Assembly: GCA_012800215.1 (NCBI GenBank)
Contig: JAAZJT010000059.1
Span: 1 to 23,993 of the forward strand
Reading direction: 5' to 3'
Source: Bacillota bacterium
GTDB lineage: Bacteria > Bacillota > Dethiobacteria > Dethiobacterales > Dethiobacteraceae
DNA length: 23,993 bases
The notes under the pieces are model-generated. The model was not told the DNA's origin, ran no database searches, and saw only the letters and a list, made by a program, of their open reading frames with translations. The translations under genes were made by a program, and so were the position numbers. Positions 15,039 through 21,512 of the stretch are shown piece after piece. Positions within the stretch are counted from its first letter, which is position 1. Each line of letters starts with the position of its first letter.

Positions 15039-15066
15039 ATTATACATAGTTATTGACATATGTCAA
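15039..15066 (-). promoter_or_regulatory. Promoter of the DUF134-NifX-MinD-Mrp operon
   Basis: Consensus TTGACA (15061-15066) and TATAAT (15039-15044) are separated by 16 bases on the minus strand, about 50 bases before the DUF134 ATG. The -35 box lies inside the 28-bp palindrome. Confidence 0.8.
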
Positions 15067-15073
15067 TAACTAT
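15046..15073. promoter_or_regulatory. Operator copy 1: 28-bp perfect palindrome over the -35 box
   Basis: The half-site ATAGTTATTGACAT is followed by its exact reverse complement. The centre, TGACATATGTCA, recurs at 15016-15027, with centres about 38 bp apart. It covers the -35 box of the operon promoter, so it is a likely binding site for a dimeric regulator, most simply the DUF134 protein. Confidence 0.72.
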
Positions 15074-15590
15074 TAAAAAAATCCCCAGTTCCAAACGTCG
15101 CTTGGGCAAAACGGCAAAAGACTTACACAGCGTTAAATGCACAGCCACTAGACAGCTTATATCAGGAAATATCTCTTAATCTAAACTTCCTAATTGCCAC
15201 ACATCCCCGGAATATACGCAAATATATATCTCCACTGCTATTTGATACTATCACCGCGGTTATATTGATAACCAACCCTGCAGATTTAATTATCTATAAT
15301 ATAAACACATCGTAACACAGTTTTGTGACACTTTATTAAAAAAAGTTCACGAATCACCATTCCTTATAGTATTAAATTTTTTGGTCTGTAATTAAACTTT
15401 ACTTAAATCTTCCTATTGCCATAGCACGTCTCTCTGAGGGGAGATTTTTTTTAGCAAAAAAAGCATGTAAAGAAGCAAGCCGGCAGGCAATTAATTGTAA
15501 AAAATAGTTATTATTTTAGAGGGAGTTGCCGGGCTAAAAGCGAAAATAAATGCTAGATATTTTCTCCAATGGAATAAAAGGGGTGGGGGC
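15074..15590. other. Intergenic region before the large regulator
   Basis: About 515 bp between divergent transcription units. It holds no ORF with a good RBS and no recognisable RNA family. TATAAT-like sequence occurs near 15295-15300, but no well-spaced -35 box supports a promoter. The only clear structure is the terminator-like hairpin at 15429-15452. GGGGTGGGGGC just before 15591 is the RBS of the regulator. Confidence 0.5.
15429..15452 (+). terminator. Terminator-like hairpin upstream of the large regulator
   Basis: TCTCTC-TGAG-GGGAGA forms a 6-bp stem (one G-U pair) followed by eight T residues on the plus strand. It lies about 140 bp before the regulator's start with no gene upstream on that strand, so it would end a leader transcript or act as an attenuator. 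Confidence 0.55.
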
Positions 15591-18500
15591 ATGCCGCAAG
15601 CAGAGCGGATTTTAGCTACAAAACTTTTGGCGCCACGTTCGGGTGTAACGTTGGTGGAACGGCCACGGCTATTAGATAAATTAGCACAAGCACAAGCACA
15701 AACAAAGCGGCTAACTTTAATCACTGCACCGGCAGGTTATGGGAAAACTGTGCTGCTTGCTCAATATGCAGCACAACTGCAGACTCCCGTTGTGTGGTAC
15801 CAATTAGACAATTTTGATAATGATTTAGCGCTCTTTAGTCAATATCTTGTGGCTGGCATTGAGCAGCATTATCCGGATTTTGGGACAGAGATTACACAGG
15901 TCCTGGAACAAAGCCGCGATGTTGACAAAGATTTGCGGCGGCTGACGGCAGCCTTTGTCAATACACTGGCAGTTAACGTTACTGACTCGCTGCTTTTGAT
16001 CCTCGATGACTATCATTTAATTACAGCAAACACTGTACATGGTTTTATGGAGCAATTTATGGATTATTTGCCGCAGAATGTACATGTTATGATCGCCAGC
16101 CGTACCACCCCGCCTCTGCAGTTAGAGCGGTTAAAAGTGGCTGGTCTTTTAGAAACTTTGAATTTGGAGGCACTATGTTTTAGGACAGAGGAAATTGCCA
16201 GTTTTTTAACGACTGAACAACAACCGGTCTCAGCAGAAATGGTTGCTTTTCTCGAGGAGGAAACGGGAGGCTGGCCGGCAGTTTTACGTCTGGCTAATTT
16301 TTCCCTGCCGCAGGTTAAGCATCGGCAGCAGCAGTTGTCAAAACGTTCATTAGCCCACCGTAAGGATATTTATCATTATTTTGCCGCGGAAGTACTTAAC
16401 AATCTGCCGGCAGACCTGGTTGAATTTATGCTTGCTACAGCAGTACTGGATTTGATCACGCCCGAAATATGTGATTTGTTTCTGAAACGGGAAAATAGCT
16501 ATGTGCAATTGGAGCAGTTAGAAGCACAGAATTTGTTTACCACAGTTTTAGATGCAGAAGGAGTCATCTATCGCTACCACCATCTTTTCCGTGATTTTCT
16601 GCAGAGCCGTTTGGGAGAGAAAAGAAATCAACTGGTACGGAAAGCCGGTCAGTGCTACCTGCAGGCCGGCTACCCGACGCATGCTGTAGAATATTTCCTA
16701 GCTGCAGCCGACTATGAGCAGGCAGTCTTAGCGATTGAAAAAGTTGGCAGTAAAATGCTGCTGCACAGCCGTTGGCAAACTATACAGCGTTGGCTGCAGT
16801 GTATTCCTGAAGAATATAAAGTGCAGCAGCCGTGGATGTTACTCTTTGCCGGGGCAGTTTCTCTCAACAGCGGGCATCTGAACCAAGCAGAAGCCTTAAT
16901 TTTCAGGGCTGAACAGCGCTTCAGCGAGGCTCAGCAGCATGATGGAATTTTACAGGCGCTGCTATATCGGGCGCGCATTTTACGCTCCCGGGGTGATTAC
17001 TCAGCAAGCTTACAGCTGTTGCAGCCAATTTTACCAGAGTTGAGGCAGCGCCCTATTCGGGAATGGTATGATGTCGCTCTGGAACATTCTTTGTTGTTAG
17101 GCTTACGCGGTGAGCTGGAACAGGTAAATACCCTCCTTAATGAAGCTTTAACACAAGCTGAAAGAGAAGGGGAAGATCGTATTGCTGCCCAACTAACAGA
17201 GCGCTTATGTGATATTTATTTTGTTAAAGGGGAGTATGCTAAAGCTGTCTCTATTCACCAGCGAGCCGCTGAATTGGCTTCGGCGCAGGAGCGGCTCTCC
17301 TTTTTGGAACGCGATAGTATTGCCACCATCTATCATGACTGGGGTGATTTAGACCAGGCTTTAGAGTATGCGCTAGACAGCGTAAAAGCAAAAGAAAAAT
17401 ATGGCTTAACTGAAGCCCTGCCCTATGCTTATCAACAGTTGGCCTTTGTTCAGACCAGCTTGGGGCAATACCAGGAAGCAGAAGAAAACTATCAGCGTTC
17501 TATTACTTTAACAGAGCAGCTAGGAGGCGAAACCTTTTTTAAGGCACGCAGCCTTGCTCTATACGGTCGTTTTCTGGCGGCACGCGGACGGCTGCAAGAA
17601 GCACAGCCGCTGGCAGAGGAAGCGTTAGCTTTAGCCAAAGAACAGTCCGCTTTTATTTATGCCGTCTGCCTACAAGCAGCTGCACCCGTCTATATCCAAC
17701 TAGGGGAAATGGCTCTAGCTGCAGAGATGTTAGAGCAAGCGTTAGAGATATTAGAACAAGTTGGTGCCAAATACTCACAATGCGTCACCTGTGCACTTCT
17801 GGCGCTGGTCTACCGCCAACAGAGCAAACAAACGGCTGCAGAGAAAATGGCGATCCGCTGCCTGGAATTGGCGGCACCGGAAAATTGCCTGCAGTTATTT
17901 GTAGGCAATGCGGAAATGATGCTGCCTGTCTTAGAGGTGGGACTGATAAAGGGGCTGGAACCGGAGTTTATTGGTGAAGCCCTGCAGCGCCTGGGCACAG
18001 AAGCAGCCGAGATGTTAATTGCCTTGACTAACCACAGCAACGCTGCTGTGCGGCTGCGAGTTATTCAACTGCTGACAAGACTGGGCGGTGTAGAGGTGGC
18101 CAAAGCCATTGAGGTTTTATTGCATGATAATGATGAAGAAGTGCGCGATGCGGCATTGGTAGCCATGCAGACGTTAACTAAAATACAAGCACCTCAGGGA
18201 ATAACAGATGAATCTGTCCAGGAGCCTGTGCAGAAGATTGGTAGCAAGCGCCAGCTGGAAGTAAAGTGTTTGAGTAGGTTCCAGGCTTTCTGTGCCGGCA
18301 CTGAGTTGCAGTGGCGAACAACTAAAGCAAAAGAACTCTTTGCATACTTAATTCATCAGCGCGGCAGAGCAGTATCCAAAGAGCGAATCTTAGATGATTT
18401 ATGGCCTGAATTAGATACGGAGCAGGCCTCGACAATCTTTCATACAAATCTCTATCAGCTGCGCAAAACTATTAAAACTGCCATTGGAGAACAGCCAGTG

Positions 18501-18977
18501 CAGCATAAAGGTGGACAGTATACCCTGGAGCAAAGTAAAATTTCCTGCGACCTGGAGCAATTTGAGTTACTGGCAACAACGCCTGAGGAAGAGACTAATC
18601 TGTCAATCTTAGAGGAAGCGTTATCTTTGTACCAGGATGAGTATTTGGCAGGTCTGGAGTATGAGTGGGTTTACGCGGAGCGAGAACGTTTAAGCCAAAT
18701 ATATCAGTCGCTTTTAAAGCGGCTTGCCCATGCTTACTTACACACTGAGCGGCTGAACCAGGCTGCTGCTTGTTTACGTTCTTTGTTACAGGTTAACCCT
18801 CTGCTCGAAGAAGCGCATGCGCTTTTAATGACTGTTTACGCCCGCCTGGGCGACCGCATGGCTGTTTTACAGCAGTATGAAACATTATCGCAAGTGCTTG
18901 CAGAAGAATTGGGCATTGACCCCAGTTCTAAAACACGGAAACTATACTACAAGCTCTGCTCCAACCAGGATGATTAA
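15591..18977 (+). CDS. Large STAND ATPase / TPR / winged-helix / BTAD transcriptional regulator
   Basis: A 1128-aa signal-integrating regulator. The N-terminal third is a MalT-type STAND NTPase: LATKLLAPRSGVTLVERPRLLDKL at the start, Walker A APAGYGKT (46-53), Walker B LLLILDDYHLI (about 134-144). About 350-770 are TPR-like helical repeats (for example YEQAVLAIEKVG, LDQALEYALDSVKAKEKYG, YQEAEENYQRSITLTEQLGG). About 811-864 looks like two HEAT-type repeats (AAVRLRVIQLLTRLGG, EEVRDAALVAMQTL). About 886-985 is an OmpR-type winged helix (AKELFAYLIHQRGRAVSKERILDDLWPE). About 1000-1125 is a bacterial transcriptional activator domain ending LAEELGIDPSSKTRKLYY. MalT relatives instead end in a LuxR domain; this layout is known in SARP-like regulators but is unusually long. 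Its inducer and targets are unknown. The nearest downstream gene is the 40-aa protein at 19138. Confidence 0.9.
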   Translation: MPQAERILATKLLAPRSGVTLVERPRLLDKLAQAQAQTKRLTLITAPAGYGKTVLLAQYAAQLQTPVVWYQLDNFDNDLALFSQYLVAGIEQHYPDFGTEITQVLEQSRDVDKDLRRLTAAFVNTLAVNVTDSLLLILDDYHLITANTVHGFMEQFMDYLPQNVHVMIASRTTPPLQLERLKVAGLLETLNLEALCFRTEEIASFLTTEQQPVSAEMVAFLEEETGGWPAVLRLANFSLPQVKHRQQQLSKRSLAHRKDIYHYFAAEVLNNLPADLVEFMLATAVLDLITPEICDLFLKRENSYVQLEQLEAQNLFTTVLDAEGVIYRYHHLFRDFLQSRLGEKRNQLVRKAGQCYLQAGYPTHAVEYFLAAADYEQAVLAIEKVGSKMLLHSRWQTIQRWLQCIPEEYKVQQPWMLLFAGAVSLNSGHLNQAEALIFRAEQRFSEAQQHDGILQALLYRARILRSRGDYSASLQLLQPILPELRQRPIREWYDVALEHSLLLGLRGELEQVNTLLNEALTQAEREGEDRIAAQLTERLCDIYFVKGEYAKAVSIHQRAAELASAQERLSFLERDSIATIYHDWGDLDQALEYALDSVKAKEKYGLTEALPYAYQQLAFVQTSLGQYQEAEENYQRSITLTEQLGGETFFKARSLALYGRFLAARGRLQEAQPLAEEALALAKEQSAFIYAVCLQAAAPVYIQLGEMALAAEMLEQALEILEQVGAKYSQCVTCALLALVYRQQSKQTAAEKMAIRCLELAAPENCLQLFVGNAEMMLPVLEVGLIKGLEPEFIGEALQRLGTEAAEMLIALTNHSNAAVRLRVIQLLTRLGGVEVAKAIEVLLHDNDEEVRDAALVAMQTLTKIQAPQGITDESVQEPVQKIGSKRQLEVKCLSRFQAFCAGTELQWRTTKAKELFAYLIHQRGRAVSKERILDDLWPELDTEQASTIFHTNLYQLRKTIKTAIGEQPVQHKGGQYTLEQSKISCDLEQFELLATTPEEETNLSILEEALSLYQDEYLAGLEYEWVYAERERLSQIYQSLLKRLAHAYLHTERLNQAAACLRSLLQVNPLLEEAHALLMTVYARLGDRMAVLQQYETLSQVLAEELGIDPSSKTRKLYYKLCSNQDD

Positions 18978-18982
18978 TTCTT

Positions 18983-19012
18983 TTGGGATCAGACTTGAAT
19001 TATTCACTTACT
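18983..19012 (+). repeat. Repeat copy A, six bases after the regulator stop
   Basis: A 30-base stretch (TTGGGATCAGACTTGAATTA...CACTTACT) matches 28 of 30 bases of copy C at 20002-20031 in the same orientation. The core TCAGNCTTGAATNATT is shared by all three copies in the window. Confidence 0.8.
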
Positions 19013-19137
19013 TTAGCTCTACTACTAGTATCGGTTTAGATGTTTCAGAAAGTGTTTAATTTTTGTTTAGAAGGCCTGGTTATAATTTTTAGTGTAAGAT
19101 GAATTTTTAAAAGTCCATGTGAAATGGAGGTGTAGTA

Positions 19138-19260
19138 ATGGAATATGTTGGTTACCTTGCACCGATAGCCTTTATCTTTGCTTTGTTTGCGCTCTCCCAG
19201 GTAGCAGCACTTAAAAAGGAAGTTGATAAATTAAAAAGTGAACTAAATAAATTAAAGTAA
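19138..19260 (+). CDS. 40-aa single-pass membrane protein with charged helical tail
   Basis: A small ORF with an excellent RBS (GGAGGTGT, four bases before ATG). Residues 5-24 are hydrophobic (GYLAPIAFIFALFALSQVAA) and would form one transmembrane helix. Residues 25-40 (LKKEVDKLKSELNKLK) form an amphipathic heptad-type helix, probably a short coiled coil facing the cytoplasm. Both halves look designed rather than random. Small proteins of this form are common in Firmicutes and often annotated as hypothetical; I cannot name this one. It lies 160 bp after the large regulator on the same strand, separated by repeat copy A, so whether they share a transcript is open. A partner for a membrane complex or a sensor is possible but unproven. 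Confidence 0.75.
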   Translation: MEYVGYLAPIAFIFALFALSQVAALKKEVDKLKSELNKLK

Positions 19261-19449
19261 TAATTTAACCTGCACTGTGCCGCTTCAAGTTTATACATGA
19301 GCCCAGATCAGAGTAAATATATCCAATTTCAAGAAATCATATTTACATCTATCCCCTTCTCCTCAACCCCTACAAAAATAAGCAGTATCTAATCTGTCAA
19401 CTTAACCCTGTCTGCTTCAGGGCTATAGATATGTTCCCACAAACAATTT

Positions 19450-19517
19450 AAGGGTTTCCTGACATTGTCACCTCCGGCAGAACAACCTGGAGAAAAGGTA
19501 AATATCTGGAAACCCTT
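19450..19517. other. Unassigned inverted repeat with three-way-junction shape
   Basis: The perfect 10-bp arms AAGGGTTTCC (19450-19459) and GGAAACCCTT (19508-19517) enclose two smaller stems, TGAC-att-GTCA (19460-19470) and CTCCGG...CTGGAG (19472-19492). The whole could fold on either strand into a compact three-way junction. It matches no riboswitch or ribozyme that I know. Nearby, CCCTG/CAGGG forms another small hairpin. No ORF covers it. A structured RNA or the remains of a small mobile element are both possible. Confidence 0.45.
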
Positions 19518-19576
19518 CATATTTACTTAATTATAGCCAGCCCTTTTCTGAACATTTGCATCGCAATTTGCTAAAC

Positions 19577-19601
19577 AGTAAATGATTCAAGCCTGACCCC
19601 A
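19577..19601 (-). repeat. Repeat copy B (inverted relative to A and C), downstream edge of the radical-SAM remnant
   Basis: Read on the minus strand it is TGGGGTCAGGCTTGAATCAT followed by TTACT. It begins two bases inside the TAA-ATGGGG junction right after the stop of the radical-SAM remnant. With copy C it forms inverted repeats that bracket the remnant exactly. Confidence 0.75.
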
Positions 19602-20026
19602 TTACAGTTTTTCATGCAACGGCTTCATGTAACTGCTGGAAAGTCCGTAGTGTGATCTTAAGCGATTTACCATCAAATACAATTTATTCTTATATTCCCT
19701 ACTTGCGCCGCCTGTTTTATAGAGCACTCGCAGATCATCATAGACCTCTGGAAATTCAGCTTGGATAAACCAATATTTATAACTTCACGCTGCCAGTCAG
19801 GGGCACTTAACTGCTTTTCCAGTTCATCAACAATATTTATTTTAACATAGATATCTTGAAAAAAATCTCTATCCCCCAGATAACCATGGGAGTACATTGC
19901 ATAACAATAACAGCAGCCGTGTTGGCAGCCTCTATAGATATTGAGATCCCAAGCGTAAGGTATTTTTCTTTTCAGTTTATGCAGTGCACTTTTAGTCTGA
20001 ATTGGGGTCAGTCTTGAATTATTCAC
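19602..20026 (-). pseudogene. Internally deleted, frameshifted radical-SAM (SplB-like) gene remnant
   Basis: The upstream part reads IQTKSALHKLKRKIPYAWDL, then NIYRGCQHGCCYCYAMYSHG with the radical-SAM CxxxCxxC motif, up to REVINIG. After a junction near 19768-19772 the same strand, in another frame, reads QAEFPEVYDDLRVLYKTGG, then REYKNKLYLMVNRLRSHYGLSSSYMKPLHEKL and a TAA at 19602-19604. These look like the N- and C-terminal ends of one SPL-family radical-SAM protein. The two pieces total about 145 aa against roughly 290 for relatives, so the middle is deleted. The N-terminal frame alone runs 117 codons from a GTG that lies in the flanking repeat, so the native start is lost too. The product would lack the barrel and cannot be active. 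Confidence 0.75.
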
Positions 20027-20031
20027 TTACT
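20002..20031 (+). repeat. Repeat copy C, upstream edge of the radical-SAM remnant
   Basis: TTGGGGTCAGTCTTGAATTA...CACTTACT, 28 of 30 bases identical to copy A and inverted relative to copy B. On the minus strand the repeat runs directly into the radical-SAM coding sequence, replacing its natural 5' end. Confidence 0.8.
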
Positions 20032-20071
20032 CTTCTCACTCCATTCAGCGTCAATGATTTTATATGTACTC

Positions 20072-20590
20072 TTACGTTAGCTTTTTCAGTTTACCATCAA
20101 CAAGCTTATAAATTTCGCTGGCTTGCGCAGCCAAGCCAGGCTCTTGTGAAGCCACGAGTACTGCCACACCAGCCTGATTCAGGTTCACAATTTGCGCCAG
20201 TAATGCTGCCAAAGCTGCTTCGTCCTCTATTAGGGGTTCATCGAGCAGCACAGCAGCTAAACGCTGATGCCGCTCCAGTCTAAGCTGGCTGTTATTGATC
20301 GTGCCCTTTAGGTACCAGACTCGTTCCCTTTGCATCTGGACTATTTCCTCTATACCATTGCGTCCCACCAAACGGCCCTCAAAATATACAGTTCCTTTAG
20401 TAGGCAGCAGACGGAAGCTGAGTACTTTTAACAATACAGTACCTGTCTCTGAATCACCCAGGATGGCAATAAAATCTCCCTCCGGAATCTGTAGATTGGC
20501 ACCCCGCAAGAGCCACACTGCTTCTTTTGCTGCACAATCTTCTTTATACCAAATCTCTTTAGCTTCCAGCACAATATTTTTTAACATCAT
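20072..20590 (-). CDS. Degenerate ABC-transporter ATPase-like protein (pseudo-ATPase)
   Basis: A 172-aa homolog of LolD/MacB-type ABC ATPases, which are usually 220-240 aa. The N-terminal scaffold is clear (EAVWLLRGANLQIPEGDFIAILGDSETG, then GTVYFEGRLV). The P-loop, however, reads GDSETGTVLL instead of GxSGSGKSTLL, so the Lys and Ser/Thr are gone. The Q-loop region is altered (VQMQRERVWYL), the helical domain is about 50 residues short, and the LSGGQ signature is not recognisable. The switch His has become Gln (VASQEPG). Only LLDEP of Walker B survives. ATP hydrolysis is not expected. Still, the frame is intact, with AAGAAGGTG before ATG and a promoter with a palindrome. It may be a regulatory or structural relic, or an early pseudogene. 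No permease gene adjoins it. Confidence 0.75.
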   Translation of the reverse strand: MMLKNIVLEAKEIWYKEDCAAKEAVWLLRGANLQIPEGDFIAILGDSETGTVLLKVLSFRLLPTKGTVYFEGRLVGRNGIEEIVQMQRERVWYLKGTINNSQLRLERHQRLAAVLLDEPLIEDEAALAALLAQIVNLNQAGVAVLVASQEPGLAAQASEIYKLVDGKLKKLT

Positions 20591-20603
20591 GGCACCTTCT
20601 TTT

Positions 20604-20620
20604 CTAAAGATTATCTTTAG
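20604..20620. promoter_or_regulatory. Operator-like palindrome CTAAAGATTATCTTTAG
   Basis: Perfect 8+1+8 inverted repeat located just downstream of the predicted transcription start of the pseudo-ATPase gene and upstream of its RBS. A repressor site is likely; the regulator is unknown. Confidence 0.6.
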
Positions 20621-20628
20621 TCACTTTA

Positions 20629-20658
20629 ATTATAGGAAGGTGCTCTGAACAAAAACAA
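20629..20658 (-). promoter_or_regulatory. Promoter of the pseudo-ATPase gene
   Basis: TATAAT (20629-20634) and TTGTTT (20653-20658) are separated by 18 bases on the minus strand, about 40 bp before the start codon. Confidence 0.55.
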
Positions 20659-20678
20659 AACAGCCCCGGGAAAATATG

Positions 20679-20714
20679 AGGCCGCAATCCCTTGATTTAC
20701 AAGGGATGCGGCCT
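20679..20714 (-). terminator. Terminator-like hairpin after the ABC uptake operon
   Basis: A 14-bp stem AGGCCGCA(A)TCCCTT/AAGGGATGCGGCCT with one bulged base and a 7-base loop lies 34 bp after the ATPase stop. The U tract on the minus strand is weak (CATATTTTCC), so termination may be incomplete. Confidence 0.65.
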
Positions 20715-20747
20715 TAATTTAGCATTTCTAGCTGCAAAGCTACTGTT

Positions 20748-21512
20748 TTACAGAGAAAAAACATACTGACTTTGATCTTTCCCATTCATTGATACTTCTT
20801 CACATCTAACTTGAAAGACTCGCTCTATTTCTCTACTATTATAAACAGCCTTGGGGGTACCATCTATAATTACTTCTCCCCTATCTATAAGGCAGATTTT
20901 ATCACAATAAGTCAGCGCACTATTAAGGTCGTGAATTACCATAATTACTGCCTTTCCCATGTTTTTTAACTCTTTAATAATCGCCAAAATTTCAAGCTGA
21001 TGATTTATATCTAAATAAGTTGTTGGCTCATCTAAAAAAATATAATTTGTATCCTGGGCTAAAACCATGGCAAGATAAACTTTTTGCCGTTCTCCACCTG
21101 AGAGTTCCCTGACGTTTTTGTTCCTGTATTTTACTATCCCTAGCTTGGCCAAAGCATTTTCCACAATTACTTTATCTTCAGCTTGAGGTATCCTCGGAAA
21201 TCCTAAATAAGGAAATCTACCATGCATGACCAGATTATAAACAGCTATATTGGGGGTACTCCTTATTTGCGGCAGAAAAGAGATCTCTTTTGCCAGCCTT
21301 TTATGGGAAATATCATAGATACTTTCTCCATTTAACGATATATTCCCGGAAATTGGCTCTAACAATTTGGCTGCTGTTTTTAGTAAAGTTGTCTTGCCAC
21401 AGCCATTTTTGCCAATTATACCGGTTATGCTTCCTTTGGCAAAAGAGATATTGATATTTTTAATTACTTCAATCCCTTTATAGCCGGCAGTTATATCTTG
21501 TAATTTAATCAT
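20748..21512 (-). CDS. ABC uptake transporter ATP-binding protein, iron-siderophore/cobalamin type
   Basis: A 254-aa FecE/FepC/BtuD-type ATPase with all motifs intact: Walker A GKNGCGKTTLLK (about 34-45), Q-loop SFLPQ, signature ELSGGERQKVYLAMVLAQ, Walker B YIFLDEPTTYLDINHQ, and switch His in VIMVIHDLN. It would drive uptake through the 21505-22569 permease. GAAGGAGG lies seven bases before the ATG. The gene overlaps the permease gene by 8 bp, which points to coupled translation. Third and last gene of the binding protein-permease-ATPase operon. Confidence 0.95.
   Translation of the reverse strand: MIKLQDITAGYKGIEVIKNINISFAKGSITGIIGKNGCGKTTLLKTAAKLLEPISGNISLNGESIYDISHKRLAKEISFLPQIRSTPNIAVYNLVMHGRFPYLGFPRIPQAEDKVIVENALAKLGIVKYRNKNVRELSGGERQKVYLAMVLAQDTNYIFLDEPTTYLDINHQLEILAIIKELKNMGKAVIMVIHDLNSALTYCDKICLIDRGEVIIDGTPKAVYNSREIERVFQVRCEEVSMNGKDQSQYVFSL

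Noticed and set aside
19450..19517. Hammerhead or TPP-like RNA
   Set aside because: The shape is a three-way junction, but the CUGAUGA...GAAA core and the TPP motifs are absent.
20592..20643. Outer inverted repeat GCACCTTC/GAAGGTGC around the pseudo-ATPase promoter
   Set aside because: One arm overlaps the RBS and the other lies upstream of the predicted transcript start, so an RNA stem cannot form; probably coincidence.
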